Shown here piece by piece: positions 36,201 through 47,737 of a stretch of 64,000 bases of DNA. The stretch comes from Gonatopus flavifemur (Eukaryota > Arthropoda > Insecta > Hymenoptera > Dryinidae). Made by a program: the position numbers and the translations under genes. A model generated the notes under the pieces. It was not told where the DNA came from. It saw nothing but the letters and a program-made list of their open reading frames with translations, and did no database searches. The first letter of the stretch is position 1; each line of letters begins with the position of its first letter. Location of the stretch: NCBI GenBank assembly GCA_018340375.1, contig JAFFJZ010000001.1:41098001-41162000 (forward strand), read 5' to 3'.

Positions 36201-36707
36201 GGGATTGGATCGTTACACTGATTGCATTAGTAGATTAGAATTCAGCACGTACAAGCTTCTATGGAATATTGCAAATTCTAGTGGTTTATGATGTCCTATT
36301 GAGATCCGAGTTATTATTCACCTCCACCAAAGATGGAAGATTAGCGTACCCATTGTATATTTTTGACATAATTCCATTTGACGTAATTGAGATGAATTGT
36401 TCTTAGGATAATAGAGATATTAATTTCTCCTTGATCATTTGAAAATGCTCCATCTCCTCTCCGACAAACATATTCAAGTTGTTTCAGATTTCAATTCAAT
36501 CAACTATCAACGGTACACGAAAAGGAGAATAATTCTTATTTAATAGCCAGTTTGAAAAGTCTGCATTGATGAATTAACAAAATCTTCACTATTGCACCGA
36601 ATTTTCAGCGAATCAAGTTTTTATATCTGCAATGCTGAATTGCTGCATTAGTGAACTCTTGCTGAAACAGTAACATTCTTGTTTTACTAATGTAAACAGT
36701 TCCCTTA
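33206..36707. other. Long unannotated stretch
   Basis: Nothing recognised apart from a short (GTTC)4 run at 34146-34162 in a GC-richer patch (34140-34260). AT-rich otherwise, with only short frames. Confidence 0.4.
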
Positions 36708-36952
36708 CACTGAGAGAAAAATTAGCTTATTCCTAAGAACATATTTTCTTGGTCTAAGAATATACATATATTTCCTTCTTATTTTAAGAAGATACGTACT
36801 TGGGGTAAGAAAATTTCTTCCATATCACGCTGTGTAGCTTCAAAATGAGTAAACGTTTTCTTTGAATACAGTTTTCTTGACCCAAGGAAATATCGGATTG
36901 AACTCGGTCAATCCAATATTTTCTTGGTTTGAGATTTTTTTTTCTCTCAGTG
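36708..36952. mobile_element. TA-flanked MITE, CACTGAGAGAAAAATT tips (family M)
   Basis: Left CACTGAGAGAAAAATTAGC, right GATTTTTTTTTCTCTCAGTG, TA at 36706-36707 and 36953-36954. Length 245 bp. The interior repeats ttcttggtctaag, taagaagatacg and cttgacccaag words. Non-coding. Confidence 0.85.
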
Positions 36953-39264
36953 TACTGTGAAGGATTTTCTAAACATTCAGAACACTTCTGATAAATCGAA
37001 CCTGTTGCTCTGAAAAATTACAGCTGTTTGAATTCTTATAAAACTTTTCACAATGCATATGGAAACACGAAATTTGAATCACCGTACGTTGTGCAGTTTA
37101 TAATATTTAAAAAAAAAAGAATCATATACTCAAAACATCATTTACTTCACTCTAATTAAGGAAATCATCTCATCATTCGAGGTCATCGCAGTTCTCAATA
37201 ATATATCATTGAAACAACAACTCGTTGTCATAAACAGTTTCATTAATGAATTCCGTCACCAGAGGCGTCGGGAACTTGGATGAAACCCGGAAACAGCGAA
37301 GGTGCATATTCAACGCAAAGCTCATATGAATGATTCCACGGCATTGAGTTTATGAAATGAAAAATACTAACAACATAACGCATTCATATAATTAACCACC
37401 GTCATCGTACAAATTCAAGCACTCATCTCTTCAATACACCATCGTAGATACAACCGTAACACGAGTATCATTCCATATCATTTCACGGATAACATTAAAC
37501 ATTCTCAAACGAATATAAATCCGTAATTCAAGTTGCGACAGTAATCAATGAACTAACGCTTTCAAACCAAAATAATCCGGTATACGAAAGTTCACACGCT
37601 GGGAAAAAAAAGGAAAGTATTTTCCGAGCTTCGCTGTCTTAATATTTTTCCTCTTGCGAAATTCAATTTACCTCAAATTCAAACCAAGCTAAGGTGCCAA
37701 GTTTTCAGTAACGCGGAGTAAAACTTAAATAGAAACGCCTTCACTTCTCGGTACAAATAGTTTCTCAGTTGATTCACCAAGTTTCAGTGAAACAGACGTT
37801 ACAGTTGGGTTGATAAGTTTGGTATGCCCAAAGAGAGTTAAGGTTTAAATTCGTTGAGAAGATTCACTTTTCCAAAGTTTTGTCGACGTGATGAAAAGTG
37901 ATTGTCTCAAGGAGACATTTGAAATACATTCAATTTTGATCATTGATATAATCAAATCAAGAGGGGAGAAAAATCCAAGGTATCATTCTCATGTCTTCTG
38001 ATTTTTAATAATTTCTACTACAAGTTTAGTCGATATTCCGTATCATGTATCAGGAAACGATTAGCACGCATGAACCAAGCGTAAAAACTGGAATTCTTTC
38101 AACTGGGAAGACTGCTACTACTGAACATTCATTGGATACCGCTTTTGAATCCAGTGGAGTGAGTGGAGTGTAATACCTTCTTCTTCTTCTTCTTCTTCTA
38201 CGATTTATTGCTCATATTCAGTAGGGTTAAATGAGTAATACGCCATACACCATACACCATACACAACACACAACACTACTACCGATTTGACAAAAAGTTA
38301 TGCACGTGAATATATTTTCACGAACACCGATGTCAGTAAATAGACAAAAGCATTTGGCTTATTTCCTTATTACCACATTATACCTACCGTTACCGCTGTG
38401 CAAGAGTACGATTCGATTCCTCAGTCAATCTGAGTAATTCTTTCTTGGAACTACAACGTTTCCATAGCGGTCATTTTGTGCACCCTTGAATGTGCGACAG
38501 AAAAAAAGGACACTAGAAACGGAACGAGGAGTTACGCGAATTTGAATCATCTCGCTAACGCCTCTCGGTATCGTAACGATAAAAATCAGGAACCTATTTC
38601 CACTTGCATTGTCGGTTAATGACCGCTGAATACTTTATGAACAAAGAGCGTACAAAGATCTGAAGAGAATCGACCGTTAAACGGTTCAATTGGTGTGATG
38701 ATTATAGGAGGCATATTATATTCATTGGAAAAATCGGATTCTCGGTGAACGCTGTGTTTCTTTTTCACAGTACGCGTTAGGAGGGTACGGTATGGATATA
38801 ATTTCAGTATTGGGAAACTATTAAATGTTGGTTTCTGGTCATATTTTATAAAGTAATATGTATTCATCGAATGCGAACAAAAAGAAAGTCGAATGTGTAC
38901 GAAATATGATGAAAAAAAAAATCGTTGGAATGATAGATCCCTTAAACTTTGCTTCATCTTGATCGATGAATCGATCCAATGCTGGAATAACATGATTTGC
39001 CAACCGCCAACCTTGACAAACAACGTCCCTAGCAGGGATGACTCTTGCCACCTCATAGTTAATGTCAAGGCCCTATATAGGGACTAGCTCCACTGCTAGT
39101 GCCTTGAAAGATGCTGGACAACTGTTATGAGTATTTCTACTGGTGGTGGGTATAAGACTAGAATGATGAAGGTATATCATTCGTCATCAATACTGATCCA
39201 ACGTTGATGTTAATGTTAAATCAAAGTTGGTTTTTCATTCATATGAGAGATTCATCAATTGCTG
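36953..39264. other. Unannotated stretch with a TTC microsatellite
   Basis: A (TTC)8 run at 38175-38199 and an imperfect ATACACC repeat at 38244-38272. A 150-codon minus-strand frame (38616-39068) has no recognisable motif. No gene. Confidence 0.4.
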
Positions 39265-39363
39265 GAAAATAATCATTTTAGGTTAATCATTTCATCTATG
39301 AACGATTTAAAATAGAATGAAGTTCATATAAATTTGGAAGTTCTGATACATTCATATACAATT

Positions 39364-40686
39364 ACATGGAGAAAAAAATGTGCTGCTTATTATTATATGG
39401 ACAGTCAGCAAGTTTTCTAAAATGAACAGCAATTCGTTATTTTAGCAAACCAAACTTCCCATGCAGGTATTGATAGGACTGGAAAAAACCCAAGCTTGTC
39501 CCAGGATTGGCACGTGTATCAGGAACAAACTTCCGTTAAAAATAATTGGACCAATATTGTTTCATGATTGTCCCGCTGTTTCCAATGGATAGTTAGACAT
39601 GGGACATTTGTTCGTATCTTTGGAATGACCATTGCACTTGGTACAAGCTTGGTACAAGCGTAAAAATCAAGCTTCCGTTAAGATGATTATTTAAGCCGAT
39701 GTTGTCCACATAAGTGGCACAATTTTTTCAATTAGTGACCGAATTCCGAGTTCACAATGGATAAAGACTTGTGCATAACTATCGGGCCAAGACCAGTCCA
39801 ATCTCCTCCCCATGATTGGCCCCACACTTCAGTTCCACACATTAAGAGAGATATATTTGATCTAAATAAGAATAAAACTTGACTCAATGGTAATGGGCTA
39901 CTTTTAAATGCGATCTTACACGGAAATCAACTGATCTTGAAGAACTCTCTACAGGATTTCAAGATGCCTTTCCCATGCAGGGATTAACAAGGCTGGGAAA
40001 AGCCCAAGCTCATCCCAGTTTTGGCATATTCAATCTATCGTTTTAAGATGATTCATGTACGGTATTCTGAGGGAGAACTTTGAGCTGAAATATGGATCAA
40101 ATTACTCTTCTCATCAGTATCTGCGATGAAAGAAGCTTTGATTGATGCTTGGTGAATCATTTGGACTAGGCTAGAACGAACCATTGGCCCAAGCTTGCCC
40201 TGATCCTATCATTCCCAAGCCTGGGCCAAGTTTATTGAATTGTTCAAGACAAGTTTCAGCAGGTCTTGCACCAGGCGTGGTCTATCACTGGACCATTGTT
40301 CCATACACACATGGGTTCGCAAAACTAGCAAAAGATTACACTGGAAGAATTTTAGTTGAAAAATTACCGTGAAATTCTAGTGATCGAGGGACAAGGAGGA
40401 ATTTTTCGGAATAGTACCGTGAATTTTGTAAAAATTATAAAAAATATCACTCTCAACTGTTTAAAAACTCACTCATTCTTACAGGCCGTACAGTAATTTT
40501 TTTAAGAATCTTCACTTGCCCTTCGACTATTGGAATTTTATAGTAATTTCATAACAAAATTATTCCAGTGTACCAATCATAACGAATAAGTTCGTAAACG
40601 CAGTGAATTGTCATTGTTAGGTTATTCAATCTACTCAGTGGAAACGGCTTCGTTGAAATAGCGAAATCTGTTGTCTCCGTGCATGG
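39364..40686. mobile_element. 1.3-kb element with CATGGAGAAAAAAAT/CTCCGTG tips, with an inner element
   Basis: Left CATGGAGAAAAAAATGTG and right TTGTCTCCGTG; the tips resemble those of 17504-17810. It separates the two halves of the tRNA-like module, which defines the boundaries to within a few bases. Target duplication not clear. Contains 39457-40316. Confidence 0.6.
39457..40316. mobile_element. CCCATG-tipped element (U4)
   Basis: Left CCCATGCAGGTATTGATAGG, right CCATACACACATGGG, so the tips are inverted. A 55-bp direct repeat of the left end recurs at 39971-40025 (cccatgcagggattaac, gggaaaagcccaagctcatc). Interior words include ggcccaagcttg and caagcctgggcc. The sequence 40203-40225 is a variant of the shared hairpin. 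A truncated relative is at 32997-33205. Confidence 0.6.
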
Positions 40687-40959
40687 ATGAACGGCAGAGC
40701 AGTTGGATCTTGGAATACGAAGATTCAAGTTCGATTCCGAATGAAATCCATACTTTCAAGATTTTAATTTTTTTTTTCCGTGATCAAAATATGATCCAAA
40801 TTTTGTTCAGAATACCATCTCTTCAATGTGGTCATTCTGAATGTAGTTGAACCCAGCGGCGGACTGATGTACCTTGGAATTTCACTTCATTCAAATATTT
40901 TCCATACCCAAAATTGATTGTGTGGGTTCCAAATAAGTGATTTGATTACTCAAATATTT

Positions 40960-41036
40960 CAAAAAACAATTCTATCAAAAGTTGCATCAATCCGTTGCGA
41001 GCTCGTTGCCACTAGTTTCAGCTTCATTTGTTTTTT
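40960..41036. repeat. Fragment of family EE-like end
   Basis: The sequence caaaagttgcatcaatccgt through ccactagtttcagcttcat matches the right ends of 27179-27345 and 48803-48966. Only one end is recognisable. Confidence 0.45.
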
Positions 41037-41142
41037 TTTTGGAAAAAGTAAACTGTTGGAAAAATTCTTAAATTCAATACGGAACCCTTGGTGAAATATC
41101 GTATTTCCATATTGACTTGATTAATCATTTTTAGATTTAATA

Positions 41143-41616
41143 CACTGTAAAAAAATTTGGTAGTTGACATTTGACCAAATGTCATTGACAACAGGATTTA
41201 TCTATACAGTATCAGTAAAATTACATGATACATATTAATGTAACAATTACCAACTACATACACCAGTGAGTTAATAAATCTACCCAAGGTAAATTTATAC
41301 ATACATGACATACATATTAAGCGTAATTTTACCAGAATGTACGTAGTTTTACATTGACATGTACATGTAATTCGATTTCACCAGTCATTAAGTATTTGGA
41401 AAATTACCATTGAAGTCGGTAATTTTATATTGACATGTGGATATAATTTCATTTCACCGATACTTAGTACTTTTAAAATTACCATCATAGCGTTCATGTG
41501 AAATTACAGGTGACATACAGGGTAAAAAGAGTGCCAAAATTTTAGTGGAAATGCATTTTACATGAATATGCTAGGTAAACTTGTTGCATGTAATTTTACA
41601 TGTATTTCTTACAGTG
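41143..41616. mobile_element. MITE, CACTGTAAAAAAATT tips with internal tandem duplication (family Q)
   Basis: Left CACTGTAAAAAAATTTGG with TA at 41141-41142, right CATGTATTTCTTACAGTG followed by TG. Two units of about 75-85 bp repeat inside (41343-41415 and 41425-41490: gtaattttatattgacatg, aaaattaccat). Length 474 bp, non-coding. Confidence 0.78.
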
Positions 41617-41667
41617 TGTCGATGATGAAATTTCACAATTTCTCACTGAAATGTAACAATTATTGAA

Positions 41668-41952
41668 AGCATTCGTAGTACTCAGTTAAACAAAGGGTTC
41701 TCGGGGCAATTTTTTACCAATACTGAGTATTCATTTTTTGAAATTGTCTACACCCTGTCCAAATAAGAATACGAGTCAGTACGGGGGAGATGCCTCTGTT
41801 CTTCGACATTTGTTTATCCTTGAGAATGCCCAGAATCTAGGCGAAATGTCGGGTACTAGGATTTTAGAATAATAAAGCGTTCATACTACTCAGTTAAACA
41901 AAGGATTCCGAAAGCAACTTTTTACTAATACTGAGTATTTATTTTTTGAAAA
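41668..41952. repeat. Pair of 75-bp direct repeats about 207 bp apart
   Basis: ctcagttaaacaaagggttc...accaatactgagtattc at 41678 recurs as ctcagttaaacaaaggattc...actaatactgagtattt at 41886. Between them lies aggcgaaatgtcgggtact followed by aataataaag. This resembles the GAAACGTTGG-like sequence at 17350-17385 (gggcgaaacgttgggaagtc...aataaat) and may be a retroelement 3' end. The function is unknown. Confidence 0.6.
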
Positions 41953-42961
41953 TTTCAAAAATATGTTATTACAATTAGGAAGCAGATTCTCAACATTAAG
42001 AATTATATTATTGCATTCAATATTTCATTCTGAATTCTGTTTGATAAATTGTTTATGTACAAATTTGTATAATTTTTTCTTGCAATGTACATAACAAAAA
42101 CCATAATATAAGCAAAGTTGCCAGAAAAAACCGCGAACATTCCGTTGATTGGTAATATCTTTGAGAATCGAAAATATGATTGGTCAGTTACGTAAGAAAT
42201 AATCAATAACTGAAGTTGGCCTTTTTTCCCGGCAATTCTGGATATGAGCAGAATTTTGAAAATAAATTTCGAATCATATAATTGAATAATTAGTCAACAA
42301 ATTGAGTGATTTATAACCTGTGTTTTTCTTCCAAATATCTTGACATTAAATTACGGACAGCAAAAAACTTTGGACAAGAATTGAATCGACGTTGGAAAAC
42401 CAGTGTTGATTATCGATATTGCTACAACATCGTAACGGTCTTTGGTTCCATTCTCCTATAATGTTGCCACTCGATGTTGTGCCAGTCCTATTTCGATTGT
42501 CACGGTTGGTCTAATCCAGCATTTTCCGCTTGAATATCGTTCTTTCTTGTGACGTGTTGTCATATTATCTACTTGCGACCAGTGTCTTTTAATGTCTTTG
42601 GTCTGTATCACTCCCCGATGAATTTGCATTCCACGTGCAATGAATGGGAAAATTTCGTACTTTCTTTGCGCATGGAATAAATTTTCCACGTTTCGCAATG
42701 GCTGGGTGAGGCACGATAAAGTGGGAAATCTTATGCTACCGCAAACCACATTCATCAGTTTCGTTAATCTTCAACAAGTCGACTGTCCATGAAAGAATTA
42801 CACTCGTCAGATTGAATATCTGAATTTTAATCAGAGTCGCCATTTTATATTATCTACTTAGTCCACGGGCTACAAAACTTTTTGAACTCCGAGGTTGATT
42901 CACATTGTAGAGTGATTTTCTTGCCACATAGCAGCATAAAAATAAGATGCTTCTCACTTAT
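41953..42961. other. Unannotated gap
   Basis: AT-rich. A 99-codon minus-strand frame at 42456-42755 has no recognisable motif. No paired termini. Confidence 0.4.
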
Positions 42962-43750
42962 GAAGCTGAAGCTAGCAGACGTCAATTAGCGGACCGTGTT
43001 CATAAACTGAGCTCATGTAAATTCAAATTCTTCTGAAATACGCATTCTCAGAGATTGTGCTTCAAAAATTTCATTAGTGCCGGTTTCATCATTCCACGAC
43101 AACACTGGGAGGAAGTATTAGTTACCATTATCTAAAAGCTACACTATAATAGGATAATTTATGAACCCTAGTTAAAATGGCTCGTAAATTCGTACAAAAT
43201 AATAACCTAGACAATAATCTATGGAAATCATATGAAAGATGTTTAGAAAAATGACACTGGTATCCATGTTTCACTTATTTTTTAACTTTTTATCCACTTT
43301 CATCGCAGTGTCGACCAGGTGAATTATATCGTTTGATTCTAATTTATAACCTATATCAATATTCTCACTACATTTTTGCGTATAAGAGTGAATATCGTAT
43401 GTAAATAGCACCGCCATTGTAGAGAAGAATACGCATTTGAAATCAATTTAGTCTTCAGACCCCCGATGATCATAAATTACATAATTTAAAGCGGCAATTT
43501 TTACAACTTTGACTCACGCGCGCTACACATGTGAAAGACAGGAAAGTACCCACAAACAATCAAATACGGAAACAAGCTTGATGATATCAACTATAATTTC
43601 TCGGGTGAATCAATAAAATTTTTAGTAGCTGTCATTAAGAATATCTAGTTGAGACATTTTAGTTACAGTTATTATAAGAATTTCTCTGAGTGAATTCCAC
43701 AATGAGCTACAGTTCAAGTCTGCTAACTCAAATCTGCTAGCTTGAGCTTC
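42962..43750 (+). mobile_element. MITE family EE copy 1, host of a nested element
   Basis: Left gaagctgaagctagcagacg, right ctgctagcttgagcttc. Outer parts (42962-43102 and 43693-43750) align with 3922-4098. Without the insertion it is about 200 bp. Non-coding. Confidence 0.75.
43103..43692. mobile_element. MITE with CACTGGGAGGAAG/CTCTGAGTG tips and AA duplication (nested)
   Basis: Left CACTGGGAGGAAGTATTAG, right TTATAAGAATTTCTCTGAGTG (imperfect inversion). The uninterrupted relative at 3922-4098 reads ...gacaattc... here, so the duplicated bases are AA. Length 590 bp. No coding capacity recognised. Confidence 0.7.
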
Positions 43751-43759
43751 ATTTTTCAC

Positions 43760-44131
43760 TCAAGGTGACACCAGCGACTCCTGAGGATAGGGTGAACTAC
43801 CCAGTAGGTGAACGATGACTTGTGGACGAACGATTCATAAAAGCAGTGAGTATTAAAAATTTCTGCTACATCAATATAATCCGATTGTTTTCATAAGAAG
43901 TTACTTCTATTATGAGGACAATCGAATTATTTCAATGTAGTAGAAATTTTGAACAGTTACTTCTTGTGTGAATCGTTCATCTACTGGATAGTTCACCCTA
44001 CAATCAAAACCATTGCTTGGAAAAAGACATGGTCAAAACTATTCTCATAAATTATTGCTTCATTTTCGAATAACTTGTCAGAAAAGGTTTAGCTCGGGTT
44101 GCATCGTCAGGGATCGCTGGTATCCCTTGAA
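43760..44131. mobile_element. TTAA-type MITE, family H copy 2, with an insertion
   Basis: Aligns with 9100-9351: gacaccagcgactcctga on the left, and aaactattctcataaatta, ggctcgggttgcatcgtcag-like sequence on the right. Its TTAA flanks have drifted (TCAA, TTGA). It is interrupted by 43790-43998. Confidence 0.78.
43790..43998. mobile_element. TA-flanked foldback MITE, GGGTGAACTA tips
   Basis: Left GGGTGAACTACCCAGTAGG, right CTACTGGATAGTTCACCC, with TA at 43788-43789 and 43999-44000. The arms continue inward (atcgttcat; ctactacattgaaataat). Length 209 bp. Same GGGTGA tip and TA target as family E at 21581. Confidence 0.87.
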
Positions 44132-44698
44132 GCAACACGGTAAATCCAGCAATCTGTGTTCTTTTCAAACCACATTCCTTTCAAATTCCGAATTTCGTAT
44201 CCAAAGGGGAAAATTGACATTGCAATAGAATTTACAATAAAATGAGAATGAAATCCTGGTCGAATTTACAATCTTTCATAGTAAATGCCATTGGAATATC
44301 AGTATGTTTTTCTATTGCTATGATTTTATAGCGAATTGAACTCTGAATTCGTGTCTCGCTATATTTGTATATGAAAATTAAACTGTCAGAAAAATAATTT
44401 GCTCGAAACTTCATGAGAATATTATGAAGTTTTTTACATCAATAGTTCATTAAATTTCCTAATAAAATATTGAATTCAATAATGTAATTCTTAATATTGA
44501 GAATTTTTTTAATGTTAAGAATTGTCTTCTTAACTTTAACAAGATATATTTGTGAAATTTAATAAAAAATTGTGACATCTCAGAGATGAATTTAGAAATT
44601 TCATCATCAATGTTGTGAATCCAAGAACTATTATTGAATCCGATGTGGGGATATGATATTTCATCAACAATTTTGTATTGAATTCACAAAATTCACTA
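44132..44698. other. Unannotated gap
   Basis: AT-rich DNA with many 'aattcactat'-like words; no paired ends or gene. Confidence 0.4.
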
Positions 44699-44899
44699 CA
44701 CTGAGCAAAAAGCGACGTGGTCACAGCAACCATCCCCACATAGCTAAAGACTTACGGTTGCAGTGATCTGAAATCTGGTTATGATAACCAGGAAAACAAG
44801 ACAATTTCACGTGAATCTGATTGTGGCAACTAGATGGAATGGTTAAAGCCAAAAATAACTACGTCGCCTGGTTATGCGAACCAGATTTTTCTCTGAGTG
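44699..44899. mobile_element. TA-flanked MITE, family Y copy 1
   Basis: Left CACTGAGCAAAAAGCGACG, right CCAGATTTTTCTCTGAGTG, with TA on both sides (44697-44698, 44900-44901). Internal palindrome ctggttatgataaccagg. Aligns in reverse with 46661-46813. Length 201 bp. Confidence 0.85.
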
Positions 44900-44901
44900 T
44901 A

Positions 44902-46660
44902 ACAGTGTACGACGAAATTGTACAAAAACGTATATACACTGTTAAAAATCCCTGGACAAAACTTCAAATACACGTAACGAAAGCGATTTCCAATCACGTG
45001 ACTGAAGATTCAAGGTACGCGTGTATGAAATTTCAGTTTCGAAAATATACATAAATATGTTATATAATATAATAAAAATTTGCAAATTCAATTACTTGTA
45101 AATGAATTTCCAATTAAAATATCAAGAGAATTTGGAATTTCAGTTACAAATGTGATTGAAATAGTCATGAAATTTCAAACAGTGTTTGAAAGAATACATG
45201 AACTGAGGATCTCTCATACGCGTGGAAACTTTCACGTTTCCCAGGTGTATTCAGGAACAAATTATTTTGATGCATATTTTCCGTATTCCACTGAACAATG
45301 TGCACGACGTTAGTTTGAAAATGGAGACCAACGGATGCTGATGTTGGTTAGAAATAATCTATCCAGATTTGATGAAATTATATATCCTCCTTTCATCATT
45401 CAATAAGGGAATACGTATTTCTCGTTGGTTTCGATTTTTTTCTCTACTGTTCGCCATAAAAGTCAGGAAGAAGAATATAATCCTTTGGGTACAATATCTT
45501 CCTTCTGACTGTCATCCAAACCCAATAGCATTCTATGCCACTGTGTGAGTAGTACACGTTGATTGGCCAACAAGACGAAGGGTCCTTTTTTCCTAGCTCT
45601 TAAAGTTTGCCGAGCAGTGCTAGAAACGTTCTGCGACGGTCTGGCACGTAACGAGCATAAAGCGATGAAAGCAATCTCGTCGCTGATCTCCAAGAAGCTG
45701 AGAGATCCCATCGATGAGCATCAGAGTCAATGTATTATTCCTTCGTATGTGTATGTGTATGTTACGATACGTGAATCTTACTATATCGATACATTGATAC
45801 GCCGGATAGGTATCGCTGATCTAACGAATCCAACTACATACTCCGACTCGAAAAGTCAGGATAACAAAATTCGATAAGAAAGTTACTTTCTCATTCCTTA
45901 CATAGGATATATAGTGTACACATGTACGGGAAACTTTTGACGCTTGAAATAATTTGAAGGAGAAAGAGAGGGAAAAAGGTGATTCGATAATAATATCGAA
46001 TACATTCAACTGAGAAATTAATTTCTATGGAAACATACTTTGGAGGCAAAAGAAAATACAATTTATGTGCAGGTAGTTTTACATTGGGATTTGAATATGA
46101 TAAGAACGGGATCGAATAAAGAGAAATTTGACATCGTGTTGAGTATTCAAATCTTGCACCCACTTTCTGAATCTTTAAGAAAATACGAGCGTAAATGAAT
46201 CGTATATTCTCCCGAGGGTTTTCACTTCGACATTCTTCAATTAACAACGGTAAAGAGAGATCGCGGTGTAGTATAGACAGATTCTCTTGGAGATGTATTA
46301 ATGTATCGATAAAACAATTATAACACTTTATATTCAAGGTTTCATTTGTTTCAATCATTGTAGATTCAAATTTTCATATAATTTTCAGCGATGTGAGAGT
46401 ACCTCAGGTAGCGTGGCAGCCCCGAGCGCCTCAGTTGCTCTTTTTTCAGCCGATATACGGATTTGCTCAACAAGCCGTTTATTCTACATTATTTCACATA
46501 TAAAAATGACCTTTCACCCACGCGCTCTGAACACTCCAAAGTCGTGAATTATGTAGAGAGGAAATGCATTGAATTTTCCATTATCATGAACGATAATCCC
46601 TCCCCTTCGGTATGACGTTGAAATGAAGTTAATAATTATGCACGCACCGTTCAGAATACA
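44902..46660. other. Unannotated stretch surrounding a candidate exon
   Basis: Apart from the candidate exon at 45593-45744, nothing is recognised. A 155-codon minus-strand frame (45891-46358) has no motif. Confidence 0.4.
45593..45744 (+). CDS. Candidate internal exon of an unrecognised gene
   Basis: A polypyrimidine tract ending in TTCCTAG (45593-45597) precedes a GC-richer segment that is open in the frame beginning ALKVCRAVLETFCDGLARN. It continues through MKAISSLISKKLRDP and is followed by a GTATGT donor-like site at about 45745. The protein would be about 50 residues, helical in character with two Cys. I do not recognise the family. The opposite strand is also open, so chance cannot be excluded. 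Confidence 0.27.
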
Positions 46661-46813
46661 CACTCAGAGAAAAATTTGGTTCTTATAACCAGGCGACGTG
46701 TTTGATCCTGTCCTTGACCATTCCGTCTGATTGCCATGACCAAATTTACGTGATTTCGTTTTGTTTTCCTGGTTATCATAACCAGATTCCAAGTCACTAC
46801 AACCGATTGTGCA
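46661..46813. mobile_element. Family Y copy 2, truncated
   Basis: Begins CACTCAGAGAAAAATTTGG and follows the reverse of 44699-44899 through cctggttatcataaccagat and cactacaaccg, then stops matching. The second end is missing. Confidence 0.75.
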
Positions 46814-47023
46814 CGTACGTTCCAATTTGAAAATTCAATCTTATAAATTTTTCGATAGTACTCACCAATCATTAAAGGCAGAGGATATTCAAAATATACA
46901 GCAAATCTTCCTTACCTGGAACAAATGAAATAATAAATTTGTAAATAATTTCCAATCGGGTTTAGAATCTCCAACGCAATCTATTAGTTATATTTTTATC
47001 GCCAATATGCATACATGAAAATA

Positions 47024-47112
47024 CCCCATGTGGAAATTTGGACTGGGACAGTACTGGCCCAGATTCCTTGAACCAGGGCCAGTACTCGCCCGGTTCGAAT
47101 TTCCACATGGGG
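47024..47112. mobile_element. 89-bp CCC-tipped MITE (U2)
   Basis: Perfect 16-base tips, CCCCATGTGGAAATTT-like left and AATTTCCACATGGGG right, enclosing cagtactggcccag and ccagggccagtactcg. Non-coding, and close to the shortest possible version of the CCC-tipped group. Confidence 0.82.
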
Positions 47113-47248
47113 CTGTATAACTCGTAGACGTGAGTTAGGGAACACAGAGGAAAATGGCTTTTATGATAAGTCTACGAAAAAAACTATTGTAATTCTTGCA
47201 GCAATATTTATTTCAGCAATTCAATTGGCGAATGGTTTTTTTTTATAT

Positions 47249-47452
47249 CAGCGAGAGAAAAAAAATAGTAGAGCCAATCGCTTATGAGTTTAGATACGGC
47301 GAATCTCGCCGCGCGGTTGACTCAACTGAATATCGATTGAAGTAAATGCTTATTCGGTCATTTTAATCGATATTCAATTGAGTCAACCGCGTAGCGAGAT
47401 TCGCCGTATCCAAACTCATATGCGGTTGGCTCCACTATATTTTTTCTCAGTG
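47249..47452. mobile_element. Long-armed foldback MITE (family Z)
   Basis: Arms of about 85 bp: gagtttagatacggcgaatc and cgcggttgactcaact on the left, with their complements on the right (gagtcaaccgcg, gattcgccgtatc). Right tip TTTTTTCTCAGTG with TA at 47453-47454; the left tip has drifted to CAGCGAGAGAAAA. Length about 204 bp. Confidence 0.85.
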
Positions 47453-47737
47453 TACAATGGAGCTATAGGAATTTTATAGGAACTATAGTAACAGACCAGT
47501 TTGCTGTGGCAGCAATACTTTTTCCGTCGTGGAGGTAATGTAATGAATGATCACACATTATACCGTGTATTCAATGTGACATAATTTGGTCTTCGAAGCT
47601 CATATAATAGTATATTGCTTTGGAGTCTATGAGGATTGGTCGAAATCAAGTTGACAAAAAAACATGGTCGAATAACAATTGATCGAAGGAACAATTCATC
47701 ACAGGGTATAATTGCTGGGAATCAAACTTCATTCTAC

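Larger units (their letters stand above)
39265..40745 (+). repeat. Split copy of the tRNA-like module (relative of family C), interrupted at 39364-40686
   Basis: Left piece 39265-39363 (taatcattttaggttaatca, gttcatataaattt, attcatatacaatta) matches 20402-20505. Right piece 40687-40745 (agcagttggatcttgg, agttcgattccga) matches 20515-20565. Joined, they give the same order as in family C. The agtctcgc ends of family C are absent here, so the module exists on its own. The interruption is described separately. Confidence 0.65.

Noticed and set aside
37720..37860. taaataga followed by ctcagttg as TATA plus initiator
   Set aside because: The spacing is plausible but there is no supporting open frame or donor site, so not enough to call.
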